Assembly (NCBI GenBank): GCA_903891165.1 | Contig: CAITDR010000703.1 | Location: 1 to 36,715, forward strand | Source of the DNA: an uncultured Pseudomonadota bacterium | GTDB lineage: Bacteria; Myxococcota_A; UBA796; SXON01 | Length of the DNA stretch: 36,715 nt | Reading direction: 5' to 3' | Part shown: positions 1 to 8,104 of the stretch, in pieces | Layout of the letters: every line of letters starts with the position of its first letter | Position numbering within the stretch: position 1 is the stretch's first letter | Position numbers and translations under genes: made by a program | The notes under the pieces: model-generated | Seen by the model: the letters and a program-made list of their open reading frames with translations, nothing else | Database searches by the model: none | What the model was told of the DNA's origin: nothing

Positions 1-771
1 CGCGGCCACGACCGGGGCGACTGCCGCAGGAACCGCAGGGGGAACCTGGACCACCGCTGCCGGCGCACTCTCCACCTTGGCGGTGGGAACATCCGAAGCA
101 AAAGCGTCGGGAGAGATGGGGGCTTCGGCAACCACAGCGGCCTCGGGAGCAGCCGCCACCCGCTCGACTGGAGTCGCTGCCGGGGGCAGAATCATCAGCG
201 CCAACACAACGCCGGTGGCGAATAGAGCCACCACTACGGTAGAAATCTTCCAGTTCCGCTCGCGGGTAAGGACATCCTGTACCTCGCCTTCCAACCGCAC
301 ATTGTCCGACCGGAGCTGCCGCGTCTCCTGACGCAGGCCGCGGATTTCACCCTGCTCGCGGGCAGAAACCCGAGCGCGATGCTCCTCTTCCCGGTTCCGC
401 TCGGCCCGAATCTCCTCTTCCAGCAGGTCCCGGAAGCCACCCGGCGCGACAGCCCCGGCGGCAACCGCAGCATCCATACGCGCCAATGCGTCGGAAGCGC
501 GCCCCTGTGCGGCGTGTACCCGCGCGAGCAGCAGAAGTGCATCCGCATCGTCGGGATCCAGACACAACAACATCTGCAAACGGCTTACCGCCTGGCCCAG
601 GTGCCCATCACGCGCCAGCGCAAGTGCTTCGTTGTACAGCGAGGAAGGAGCGTCAATTCCAGCGGCGCGTAGCGTCGATGCGATGCGCTGCGGGGCTGAA
701 CCATCCGCCTCTGCACTGCCACGGGGTACGTCATCAAAATCAAGCGGATTGAAGGAGTAGGCGTGGGACAC
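1..771 (-). CDS. TPR / coiled-coil single-pass membrane protein, C-terminus beyond left edge
   Basis: The frame is open from a GTG at 771 to base 1 (257 codons) with no stop, so the 3' end lies outside the window. An AGGA about 8 nt upstream of the GTG supports the start. Residues about 43-105 form TPR-like helical pairs, with the motif LDPDDADALLLLARVHAAQG. Residues about 114-170 are a charged coiled coil rich in E and R. A single transmembrane helix follows at about 176-194. After it comes a low-complexity Ala/Pro/Val tail, probably periplasmic. The soluble N-terminal part should therefore be cytoplasmic (inferred from no signal peptide). No enzymatic motif is visible, and I cannot assign a function beyond a likely scaffold or envelope-spanning adaptor. 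It could be related to TonB- or FrzZ-like Pro-rich linker proteins, but nothing proves it. Confidence 0.8.
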   Translation of the reverse strand, partial: MSHAYSFNPLDFDDVPRGSAEADGSAPQRIASTLRAAGIDAPSSLYNEALALARDGHLGQAVSRLQMLLCLDPDDADALLLLARVHAAQGRASDALARMDAAVAAGAVAPGGFRDLLEEEIRAERNREEEHRARVSAREQGEIRGLRQETRQLRSDNVRLEGEVQDVLTRERNWKISTVVVALFATGVVLALMILPPAATPVERVAAAPEAAVVAEAPISPDAFASDVPTAKVESAPAAVVQVPPAVPAAVAPVVAA

Positions 772-828
772 GGGGGAATCCTGAGGATGGTGTCCGGGGA
801 GATCCCAGACGGAGGGAAGACGAGCCTA

Positions 829-845
829 ACACGTCTTTACACGTC
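829..845. repeat. Helically phased heptamer direct repeat upstream of the TPR gene
   Basis: ACACGTC-TTT-ACACGTC: two identical heptamers with a 10-bp period, 58-74 bp upstream of the GTG at 771. One-turn phasing suits a dimeric or tandem-binding regulator acting on the leftward gene. No good -10/-35 pair is recognisable next to it. Regulatory role is inference. Confidence 0.35.
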
Positions 846-847
846 AA

Positions 848-878
848 GGGAAGGTCGCTAAAAAATATTTTCCTTCCC
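848..878. terminator. Hairpin downstream of the hydroxylase gene, no U-tract
   Basis: GGGAAGG (848-854) pairs with CCTTCCC (872-878) across a 17-nt A/T-rich loop. On the minus strand it begins 22 nt after the stop of the fatty-acid-hydroxylase-family gene (901). It lacks a terminal T-run, so terminator activity is uncertain. It could equally be part of the promoter region of the gene at 771. Confidence 0.3.
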
Positions 879-900
879 CTGGCCGCCCCTTTCCGCCCGC

Positions 901-1413
901 TCAGCCTGCCTTCCTGGCCTCGCGCGCGCGCCGATCCCGCTCCTCCTCCGCGGTACCAACGTAGGGCTTGCGGGTGCCCATCACCTTGTCCCAGAGCGGC
1001 CGGGTGACGCCCCAATTGGCGTCCTGATCCGGTCCCATATGGTGGTCATAGTGCCAGGGAAGGTTCTTTTTTGCCCACTCAGGATCCAGATGTGCCTTAC
1101 GATGGACCCGGTAGTAGTTGGCCCCACAATACAGCCAGGTGGCCGACAAAAAAGGCGCCACCGGCATTAGGGCGGCCACCGGCACGGCCAACGCGCAGAG
1201 CCCCAGGATCTCCTTGCCCTGCGCGTGCCACCCCAGGGGGAAGCGCCGATAGTCCGGGTCGTACATGTCATTTTTGAGGGAGGCACTATGGTGCTCGTAC
1301 CAGTGGAAGCTCCAAAAAGACTTCCGTCGTTTTCCCTGTCCGTGCAAGATATGCTTGTGGATCCACCATTCTGCAGCACTTGCGGAAACCAGCCCCAGAG
1401 GAATACCAATCAT
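901..1413 (-). CDS. Fatty acid hydroxylase / sterol desaturase family membrane enzyme
   Basis: 170 aa. Histidine clusters typical of the non-haem di-iron fatty acid hydroxylase superfamily are present: H19, H21 and H24; HWYEHH (H37, H41, H42); HRKAH (H104, H108); HYDHH (H121, H124, H125). Two hydrophobic stretches, about 1-17 and 68-100, would place the protein in the inner membrane with the His boxes in the cytoplasm. The family hydroxylates or desaturates lipid substrates using O2. At 170 residues it is as short as CrtZ-type beta-carotene hydroxylases, whose His spacing is similar, so a carotenoid or an acyl chain are both possible substrates. The ATG at 1413 sits in the loop of an 8-bp inverted repeat (1401-1423). 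The Shine-Dalgarno sequence is weak. The C-terminus is a charged E/R/K tail. Confidence 0.8.
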   Translation of the reverse strand: MIGIPLGLVSASAAEWWIHKHILHGQGKRRKSFWSFHWYEHHSASLKNDMYDPDYRRFPLGWHAQGKEILGLCALAVPVAALMPVAPFLSATWLYCGANYYRVHRKAHLDPEWAKKNLPWHYDHHMGPDQDANWGVTRPLWDKVMGTRKPYVGTAEEERDRRAREARKAG

Positions 1414-1423
1414 GCTGGTATTC
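1401..1423. promoter_or_regulatory. Perfect 8-bp inverted repeat spanning the hydroxylase start codon
   Basis: GAATACCA-N7-TGGTATTC. On the minus-strand mRNA the ATG (1413-1411) falls inside the 7-nt loop. It could be an RNA hairpin controlling initiation or a protein operator shared with the divergent + strand genes. The repeat is directly visible; function is inferred. Confidence 0.5.
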
Positions 1424-1460
1424 TATCCCCGCTTTTCGCTGCAGGAAAAGGGAGATGCGA

Positions 1461-1466
1461 TATATA
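1461..1466 (+). promoter_or_regulatory. Possible -10 element for the lipoprotein-cyclase operon
   Basis: TATATA lies 20 nt upstream of the ATG at 1486, the only A/T-rich hexamer in this short divergent spacer. No convincing -35 is found at 16-18 bp, so this is weak. Confidence 0.2.
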
Positions 1467-1485
1467 GAGGGCGGAGGTTTTGCCG

Positions 1486-1731
1486 ATGTGGGCATGGCTG
1501 TTGTTGTTGAGCTGCAAACAAGCGGTGATCTGCGAGGATCTCTGCCGGGATCTTGTTGTAGGCTGCAACTACGACGCATTCCCGTCCCTCCAGAGCTGTG
1601 AGGAGGGCTGCGCCTACAACGAGAAGCAGGGTGCGGACATCGAGGGGCAGCTTTCTTGTGTGGAGAAGGCGGAATGTGACACTTTTCGCATTCTGGAGTG
1701 CGAGCACCGCTTCGGTCCCGCCGAAGAATAG
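1486..1731 (+). CDS. Small cysteine-rich lipoprotein
   Basis: 81 aa from ATG 1486, chosen because GGAGG at 1473-1477 is correctly spaced. A TTG 6 nt further upstream would lie too close to that site. The first ten residues (MWAWLLLLSC) form a very short signal ending in a lipobox-like LLSC, so C10 would be lipidated. No K or R precedes the hydrophobic core. The mature part has eight further cysteines (C16, C20, C27, C38, C42, C58, C64, C72), enough for four disulfides, consistent with an extracytoplasmic location. It ends 9 nt before the cyclase gene and is probably co-transcribed. It looks like a small Cys-rich family I associate with myxobacterial genomes, but I recognise no function. An extracytoplasmic partner or sensor for the cyclase is only a guess. 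Confidence 0.75.
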   Translation: MWAWLLLLSCKQAVICEDLCRDLVVGCNYDAFPSLQSCEEGCAYNEKQGADIEGQLSCVEKAECDTFRILECEHRFGPAEE

Positions 1732-1740
1732 CACGGATGT

Positions 1741-4700
1741 ATGCGGATGACTGCCTCTGAAGCATGGCTTCCGCGTATTGCCCGGCGGGGAAAGGGTCCC
1801 CTCCCCTCGCGCGCCTGTTTTGAGACCGCACTGTTGGCGGTGGACATCACCGGCTTCACCCGCATGACCGACCGCTTGGAGCGGGAGGGGGAGACGGGGG
1901 TGGAAGAAGTGGCCTCTCTCCTCAATGATCGCTTCGGAGAGGTGATCGATGCGGTGGTGAGTCGCGGCGGGGATGTGCTGCGCTTTGCCGGAGATGCCCT
2001 GGTTGCAGGCTGGCTCTATGGGGGTGACGAACGGGAGCGCCTGCGAGCGGCGGTGGAGGCGGGCTTGGAGATCCAGGCCAGTGTTGCCCGACGGAAGGAC
2101 GGCCTGGAGCTGCGCTGTGGGGTCGCCCTGGGCGCCCTGCGCTGCCTGCACTTGGGAGATAGCCAGCGGGCTTTTGTTGCTTCGGGGCCGGTACTTCGGG
2201 ATGCGCATGCGGCCGAGAGCCTGGCCCGTCCGGGGAAGCTGGTGCTGGCCCCCTCCGCCGCCCTGCTGCTGCGGGGGGAGCTGGAGGGTGCCACCATTGA
2301 GGAGACCTACTTCCGGGTAGATGGCCTGAGTCCATCGCCCTTCCGCCGCCTTCGCCGCGAAGATCCCCCGGATCCTACCACGGCCACACTGCCGACCTCC
2401 GACGACCTGTTTCGCTCCTATCTGCCCAAGATGGTGCAGGAGCGCCTTGCGGCGGGTCAGGCCGACTGGCTGGCAGAATTACGACCCGTAACCGTCGCTT
2501 TTTTAAGTCTGCCCCTGGATCCGGACGATCCAATCCTTCCCGACCGGGTCCTGCGCACCTGCCAGCAGGTAGTGGCCCGCTACGAAGGCACCATCGATAA
2601 GCTCCTGTGCGACGAAAAAGGCACGGCGATCCTCATGGCCTGGGGACTACCACCGTGGGCTCATCCTGACAACCCGGTGCGTGCGGTGCGCGCCTGCACC
2701 GAGTTGATCGGGGCACTTAGCGGCTTTTTACCCGGAGTATGTGGCGGAATCACCACGGGCAAAGCCTTCTGCGGTCCAGTCGGCAATGACAAACGCCGCG
2801 AATATACGATGATCGGCTCGACGGTCAACCTCGCGGCCCGGCTGATGCAGGACAGCCAGAAGTCTGGGGGACTCCTCTGTGATTCCGCAACCGTCAACGC
2901 CTGTCGGAGACGTTTGACCTTCGATCCCCGCCCCGCGGTGATGGCAAAGGGTTTTGGGGAGGCGATCCCGGTCTGGCGTCCGAACGCACAGCGACTGGTC
3001 TCTACCGTGGACCTGCCACCGCTGATCGGCCGAAGTCGGGAGTGTGAGCAGCTTCGGAGCTGGCTGAAAGAGGCTCCCTCCCCTGATCCTTCGGGGCGGG
3101 TTCTGGTGGTGGAGGGTGAGCGCGGCGTCGGGAAAGGACGGGTGCTCGCCCAGGCGTTGGAGGAGGCCGAGGCCCTGGGCTTGCAGGTTCTGAGTGCGGG
3201 GGCCGACGCCATCGAGCACAATACTCCCTACTTTCCCTGGGGTCGTATCCTCCGACAGCTCGCCCCAGATCAGGATTCTGAACTTTTACTCGGGTTGAAG
3301 GAAGAGGTTTCTGATCTGGAGCTGCTCTCCGCCCGCATCCGGGAGCGGGTGCTTCTCCTTCTGGAGCCCCACCCCCGGCTGCTATTGATCGTCGAAGATG
3401 CCCACGAAGTGGACTCCGCTTCCTGGGGACTGCTGCTGCATGTGGTTCATTCTGTGAAGCACCTTCGTGTGCTGACCGCCCGGCGACCCGACGGGCGGCC
3501 GCTGCCTCCCAAGGCCGAGGCGTTGTTGAGCGACGCGCCCCAGCTGCTGTTGGGGCCCCTGGACCGCATCGGTACCCATGAGCTGCTCTGCTTGCGGCTG
3601 AATTGCAGCTCCGTGGCGGAGGATCTTCTGGAGGCGATCTACCAGAAGGCTCAGGGCAATCCCTTCTTTTCCGAGCAATTGATCGGCGCTTTTCGGGATT
3701 CTGGCCTGCTCTCGGTGCACCAGAGCCGGGCCACCCTCCACTCCACACAGGGTCTTGTAATCCCGGATACACTCAAGGCAGCCATCCTTACCCGCCTGGA
3801 TCGCCTGGATCCACCGGATCTTCTGCTGTTGAAGATCGCCTCGGTGGCGGGTCCGGCCTTCCCCCTGCCGCTGCTGGGGGCCATCCATCCGATTGCATCG
3901 GACATCCCGACGCTCCCCGAGCGCTTGAGCAAGCTCTGCGAACGCGAGATCCTGGCCCCGGACGCCGCTGGCTACCATTTTGTGCACCCCCTGACCCGCG
4001 ACGTGGCCTATGAGGGGCTACTCCAGACCCAACGCCGCGGTCTCCACGCTGCGGCCGCGAACTGGCTGGAAAAGCAGGCCGAACCCAACGATGTGCTGCT
4101 TTGTTGGCACCACATCCAGGCCGGCAACCCGGCCCTGGCCATCGATGGTCTGGAGCGCGCCGGCACCCGGGCGATGTTGCTCTCCGCCCCCCGAGAAGCC
4201 GCCGACCATTTTGCCCGGGCCCTGGAGCTGGCGCCGGATCAGCCCGCAAGCAGAAGAGCACATTGGGCAAGACAGTTGGGGGAAGCCTGGTTTTTCCTTG
4301 GGGATCTGGGGCGTTCTCAGCAATTCTTGACGCAAGCCCTGGAGCTTCTGGGGGAGCCGGTGGGGGCTTCCGGTGTGGTGGGCCGTCTGCTGCGCGAGCT
4401 GTCCGCACAGTTCTTTCATCGCCTCTGGACACCGAAAATCCAACCGAAGGCAGAGGTGTTGGAGACGGCGATGGCACTGGATCGCCTCTCCGAGTTGCAC
4501 TTTTTTACTGCATCGGCGCTACAGTCTCTCTGGTGCAGCTTCCGCGCCTTGAACCTTGCAGATACACAGCCTCCCTCCGAGGTACGTGTGCGGACACTGG
4601 CGACGGTGGGCGGCAGCCTGGGGGGGGCGATGACCCTGCATGGTGCCGCCCATCGCTATCTGGAGGAGGCCCGGCGGCTGGCGACACAGCTCCATGCCCC

Positions 4701-5433
4701 GGCGGCCGGGGCGTGGGTGGAGCTTTTGACGGCCTTATACCTGAACGGAAAGGGAGAGTGGGAGGAGGCGGCGCGGCGCTTCAGTGCGGCCGCCCAGACC
4801 TACCGGGAGCTGGGGGCGCTGCGACGCCAGGAGGAGTGCTACCACCACCTGGGCTCGGTGTGGATCGCCACCGGGGCGCTGGAGCTGGCCCGGGAGGTCT
4901 ACGAGGATCTGGAAGGGCTGGCACGGCGTTGTGGGGACATGCAGGCGCTGGCCTGGGCGCAGGCAGGTCTGGGAGAGGTGGCCTTGCGGGAGGGAAAATC
5001 ACCCGACTCCCTGGAGGCGGTGTTGGCGCAGACCCGACGCTGTGGGGATCGATTGGAGGAGGGCAAGGTGCTGGGGCTCCTCGCCTTTTTGCAGCCCCAC
5101 CGCGACTGGCTGGAGCAGCTGCTGGACCTGTCCGAGTCGCTGAAGTTGGCCTTCTTCCACGGTGGTTTTGATCTGGCTGTGGAGGGCTGCGCGGCGTTGC
5201 CGCAGGCGCGGATGTTGAAGCTGGCCCCGCGGTTGCAACACCAATTGTGGTTGTTGCAGCTTACTCAACCGGCAGCGGGGCCAGCGCTCCAGCGTCTCAA
5301 CGCGCGGGTACTACTGGCACAGAGACGGCCGCTGCGGGCGCGAAGGGCGGCACAGAGGTCTTTGGACCAGGCAAGGGCCCTGAAGATGGTACCGGCAGAA
5401 AAACAGGCTCAGGAGCTACTTCTTCCAGCGTGA
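1741..5433 (+). CDS. Soluble adenylyl cyclase-like protein: two class III cyclase domains + STAND/AAA ATPase + TPR
   Basis: 1230 aa. Cyclase domain C1 is at about 28-195: VDITGFT with D35, and RFAGDAL with D85, the two metal-binding Asp positions. Cyclase domain C2 is at about 245-413: K287, EYTMIG (T356), NLAARLM (N363, R367). An AAA/STAND NTPase starts near 428 (PPLIGRSRE), with Walker A GERGVGKG (459-466) and Walker B LLLIVEDAH (about 547-555). From about 830 the chain is TPR-like helices. This order and several motifs match mammalian soluble adenylyl cyclase (ADCY10) as I remember it, including the short LxELRPVT linker into C2. It should make cAMP from ATP in the cytoplasm, with the ATPase/TPR part as regulator. 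By eye the bicarbonate-site Lys of sAC is Arg here (R81), and the Arg partner appears to be His. The stop codon lies inside a hairpin (5430-5449). Confidence 0.9.
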   Translation: MRMTASEAWLPRIARRGKGPLPSRACFETALLAVDITGFTRMTDRLEREGETGVEEVASLLNDRFGEVIDAVVSRGGDVLRFAGDALVAGWLYGGDERERLRAAVEAGLEIQASVARRKDGLELRCGVALGALRCLHLGDSQRAFVASGPVLRDAHAAESLARPGKLVLAPSAALLLRGELEGATIEETYFRVDGLSPSPFRRLRREDPPDPTTATLPTSDDLFRSYLPKMVQERLAAGQADWLAELRPVTVAFLSLPLDPDDPILPDRVLRTCQQVVARYEGTIDKLLCDEKGTAILMAWGLPPWAHPDNPVRAVRACTELIGALSGFLPGVCGGITTGKAFCGPVGNDKRREYTMIGSTVNLAARLMQDSQKSGGLLCDSATVNACRRRLTFDPRPAVMAKGFGEAIPVWRPNAQRLVSTVDLPPLIGRSRECEQLRSWLKEAPSPDPSGRVLVVEGERGVGKGRVLAQALEEAEALGLQVLSAGADAIEHNTPYFPWGRILRQLAPDQDSELLLGLKEEVSDLELLSARIRERVLLLLEPHPRLLLIVEDAHEVDSASWGLLLHVVHSVKHLRVLTARRPDGRPLPPKAEALLSDAPQLLLGPLDRIGTHELLCLRLNCSSVAEDLLEAIYQKAQGNPFFSEQLIGAFRDSGLLSVHQSRATLHSTQGLVIPDTLKAAILTRLDRLDPPDLLLLKIASVAGPAFPLPLLGAIHPIASDIPTLPERLSKLCEREILAPDAAGYHFVHPLTRDVAYEGLLQTQRRGLHAAAANWLEKQAEPNDVLLCWHHIQAGNPALAIDGLERAGTRAMLLSAPREAADHFARALELAPDQPASRRAHWARQLGEAWFFLGDLGRSQQFLTQALELLGEPVGASGVVGRLLRELSAQFFHRLWTPKIQPKAEVLETAMALDRLSELHFFTASALQSLWCSFRALNLADTQPPSEVRVRTLATVGGSLGGAMTLHGAAHRYLEEARRLATQLHAPAAGAWVELLTALYLNGKGEWEEAARRFSAAAQTYRELGALRRQEECYHHLGSVWIATGALELAREVYEDLEGLARRCGDMQALAWAQAGLGEVALREGKSPDSLEAVLAQTRRCGDRLEEGKVLGLLAFLQPHRDWLEQLLDLSESLKLAFFHGGFDLAVEGCAALPQARMLKLAPRLQHQLWLLQLTQPAAGPALQRLNARVLLAQRRPLRARRAAQRSLDQARALKMVPAEKQAQELLLPA

Positions 5434-5449
5434 CTCACAACAGAGTCAC
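5430..5449. terminator. Convergent-junction hairpin, copy 1 of an identical 20-nt element
   Basis: GTGACTC-ACAACA-GAGTCAC: a perfect 7-bp stem with a 6-nt loop. It contains the TGA stop (5431-5433) of the cyclase gene and lies between convergent genes ending at 5433 and 5460. The identical 20 nt recur at 21987-22006. No T-run follows on either strand. It is probably a bidirectional transcription end or mRNA 3'-end stabiliser. Confidence 0.55.
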
Positions 5450-5459
5450 GTCGGAAAAA

Positions 5460-8072
5460 TCATGCTCCGCCAAAAAACATCCAGCCCGCCAAGCACAGAG
5501 CCCCACCCAACAGGATCACCCCCACCGCCATCCACCACGAGGAGCCTCCCTTCTGTTCCAGCTTCAACGGGCGACTTTCCCCCGCCGGTAAAGCCGCCTG
5601 CAGCTCTTCCACCGAGCGCCCCGCCGCGGTCCACTTGCCCGGACCCTTTTCGCCGTCCCGATCATGGGAACCCGAGACACCTGCCGCTCCTTCCCAGGTA
5701 CCCGCTTCCGCAACCGACCGTCCGGTGGAGAGCCCCCCTTCCTCGCCCAGATCCTCCACATCCACCTTCATGGGCGGCGGCAGGACGATGGGGTTGGCCG
5801 ATGCACGTGCCTCCGACCACTTCCCGCCCCCGGACAGGGGCTCCCGAGAGGCACGCAGCGAATCCGCTTCTTCGGCCGCAGCCGCCTTGTTCAACGCCCG
5901 CACCGGGTCCTGGAGCAGCCGCGAGCGGGCATCGGTAGCGGAGCCCTTGCCTGCCTCACGACGTGCCAGCTCCTCTGCCACCCGAGAGCGACCCTCTTCC
6001 AACCGCTTCTGGGTGCTCTGTTCCTCCAAGCGGCGACGTTCCTCAGCCTCGCGACGCTGAGCAGCCTCCTCCGAGCGGCGTTGAGCCTCCTTGGCTGCAG
6101 CTTGGCGGACTTCCTCCTCCTTTCGGCGGGTCTCGGCCTCAGCCTTCGGCTTGGCCTGACGACGTTCCTCCTCTTCCGCCTTCAGCCTCGCCTGACGACG
6201 TTCCTCCTCTTCCGCCTTCAACTTTGCCTCGCGACGGCCTTTTTCCTCAGCCTTCAGCTTCGCTTGGCGACGGTCCTCCTCCTCCTTCGTGCGGCGGACC
6301 TCATCCTGCAGGCGGGCCTCTTCCGCGGCCTCCGCCTCCAGCGCGGCAATATGCTCAGGCTTCAGGCGTTTAAGGCCAGGATCCGTCTCTTCTTCGTCGC
6401 TTTCGGAAGGCGCATCCAGCTGCACCGAAACCGCTGTGGGCGCCACCGATGGGGGTGTGAGGGTAGGAGTATCGTTGGATATTCCCACTTCGGCCCCGGC
6501 GCTGTCGCCGATCTCCAGCGGCAGATCGGTCCAGACCGGCATCAGAATTGGGGCCATCGGCAGCGGCCGCACCGGAGCCTGCTCTTCTGCAGCTTCCGGG
6601 GAGAGCTCCCCAGGGTTCATCGAGGCCCGAGCGGCCGCCACTCCACCAAGCGCCTCCTCCGGGGGGAGACGGACCCTGGTGTGCACAGACATAAAGCCAC
6701 TACCTTCCTCCTCTATATCGGAGGGAAGCCCCTCGACGACAGGACCGGGCTCATCGGTACCCTGCTCCGTGTGCGGATCCTCTTCTTCCATGGACCAGCT
6801 TCCGGCGGCGCTCGGCTCCGGATCGAAAAGTGCAGCCGTCCGGGCCGGGAGATTGGCAGGATCCAGCTCGAAAAGAGAGGTCAGAGCCTTGGGGGTCGGC
6901 ACACGGCCGACCACCGAGCTGCTGGGCAGCGGCGCCGCCTCGGGGGGCTCCAGGGCGGCAGCACCCCGCATACGATTGCGGTCTTCCTCCCGTAGATCCA
7001 CCTGAACCCGCACCGGACCGGAGCTGTCCTCCTCGGTAATCGGCGCCGGCTCTACTGCCGAGCTGAGCGGAGGCAGACCCCCCAGCTCTCCGAGGTGAAT
7101 CACTACCGGACTTTGAACGGTACGGAAAGGAACCGGTGCGTCTTCATCTTCGATGGCTTCAACCGGAGTTGCCTCCCGACGCAATCGCTCTTCTTCCCGA
7201 CGGCGCTCTATGAGTCGGCGGCGCTCCCCCTCGGCCTCGGCTACCGCATGTTCTCGGGCAAAACGGGCCTGCTCCGCCTTCTTCTGCTCCTCCTCGTACC
7301 AGGACTGGAGATCGGGCCGGGCCAGAAGTGCCGCCCGACGCTGCTCGCGCTCGGTCGCCATCCGCTGGCGCTCGGCCTCCACCCACAGGCGTGCATCCGT
7401 CTGCGCCCGGTCGCGCTGGTTCGTGCGTACATCCGGACGGGGAGCCACCACGGGGACGATATCAAAAGAGCGGGCCAAGGGAGGGATTTGACCTCCCACC
7501 CGCTTCAGGAACTCCTGCAGCGGCTCCTGGATCGGCCGACGCCCGATGAGCGCCACGAGTCCCTGCCGCACGGAGCGGGCATCCCCCAATCTTGCCGATC
7601 CCAGGCTCTGAAACCATACTTTCGCCTGTGTAAAGCCGGCAAATTCCAAGGCCTCTGGCGTTACCAGCGCAGAAATTGCCGCAGCAACCGCACGGATGTC
7701 GGCATCCTGGCTCAGCTCCTGATCGGCCCGAAAGATAGGTCGAACCCGGAAATAACCCGTATCGTCGAAGCCCCAGCCGTCCAGGTCGATAGCGCCGTGT
7801 GCACCACCCAGGCGATGCAGCAGCTCCACGTCCTGAAGCACCCGCTCGGCAAGGGCCAGGGCCACCACCGGCTCCGGCTCCAGATCGGCGAGGCGCTGAA
7901 GCAGCGGTGGACCCAGATCCACCCGGCCCGGTTCCCGCCGCAAAGGCGAAAAAACGCCTCCCGTGGGCAACATTGCACTCCGATCGGAGGGCACCAGGAC
8001 GACTTCACCCGAGCGCCGTAGGCTTTCCTGGGTCCGGGCATAGAGGGCGTCTGGGGACATTGGGAGCATCAT
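5460..8072 (-). CDS. Tail-anchored coiled-coil protein with degenerate kinase-like N-terminus
   Basis: 870 aa, starting 32 nt after the Ser/Thr kinase gene in the same operon. Residues about 65-190 recall the C-lobe of a Hanks kinase. A helix ending in LLHRLGG is followed by HGAIDLDGWGFDDTG where HRDLKPEN would be, then QDADIRAVAAAISALV like helix F. There is no glycine loop, no catalytic Lys, no HRD Asp and no DFG, so it would be a pseudokinase. This similarity is by eye and uncertain. Residues about 215-300 and 590-740 are highly charged coiled coils. The second includes four 12-residue K/E/R repeats. Pro/Glu/Asp-rich low-complexity linkers separate them. A single hydrophobic helix at the extreme C-terminus (WWMAVGVILLGGALCLAGWM) makes it a tail-anchored inner-membrane protein with its bulk in the cytoplasm. 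It is plausibly a scaffold or substrate for the upstream kinase. Confidence 0.75.
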   Translation of the reverse strand: MMLPMSPDALYARTQESLRRSGEVVLVPSDRSAMLPTGGVFSPLRREPGRVDLGPPLLQRLADLEPEPVVALALAERVLQDVELLHRLGGAHGAIDLDGWGFDDTGYFRVRPIFRADQELSQDADIRAVAAAISALVTPEALEFAGFTQAKVWFQSLGSARLGDARSVRQGLVALIGRRPIQEPLQEFLKRVGGQIPPLARSFDIVPVVAPRPDVRTNQRDRAQTDARLWVEAERQRMATEREQRRAALLARPDLQSWYEEEQKKAEQARFAREHAVAEAEGERRRLIERRREEERLRREATPVEAIEDEDAPVPFRTVQSPVVIHLGELGGLPPLSSAVEPAPITEEDSSGPVRVQVDLREEDRNRMRGAAALEPPEAAPLPSSSVVGRVPTPKALTSLFELDPANLPARTAALFDPEPSAAGSWSMEEEDPHTEQGTDEPGPVVEGLPSDIEEEGSGFMSVHTRVRLPPEEALGGVAAARASMNPGELSPEAAEEQAPVRPLPMAPILMPVWTDLPLEIGDSAGAEVGISNDTPTLTPPSVAPTAVSVQLDAPSESDEEETDPGLKRLKPEHIAALEAEAAEEARLQDEVRRTKEEEDRRQAKLKAEEKGRREAKLKAEEEERRQARLKAEEEERRQAKPKAEAETRRKEEEVRQAAAKEAQRRSEEAAQRREAEERRRLEEQSTQKRLEEGRSRVAEELARREAGKGSATDARSRLLQDPVRALNKAAAAEEADSLRASREPLSGGGKWSEARASANPIVLPPPMKVDVEDLGEEGGLSTGRSVAEAGTWEGAAGVSGSHDRDGEKGPGKWTAAGRSVEELQAALPAGESRPLKLEQKGGSSWWMAVGVILLGGALCLAGWMFFGGA
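6154..6297 (-). repeat. Four in-frame 36-bp imperfect tandem repeats
   Basis: Units begin at 6154, 6190, 6226 and 6262. Each encodes 12 residues of the type RRQAKLKAEEEE inside the coiled coil of the tail-anchored protein. The first two units are nearly identical at DNA level. The period is a multiple of three, so copy number can change without a frameshift. Confidence 0.8.
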
Positions 8073-8104
8073 AACCTGATCTGGCGGGAAGGCGCAGGAT
8101 CCGC

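Noticed and set aside
4101-5171. 356-residue Gly/Ala-rich + strand frame overlapping the cyclase gene in another frame
   Set aside because: Glycine-rich shadow of the TPR region; no ribosome site and no domain.
6154-6297. 36-bp periodic repeats resembling a CRISPR array
   Set aside because: There are no spacers, the units are contiguous and in frame with a coiled-coil protein, and no cas gene is present. The same applies to the 42-bp repeats at 32220-32345.
5664-6995. 443-residue open frame on the + strand opposite the scaffold gene
   Set aside because: Lies wholly inside the GC-rich antisense of a convincing coiled-coil gene, has no family motif and shows shadow composition (runs of L, R, P).
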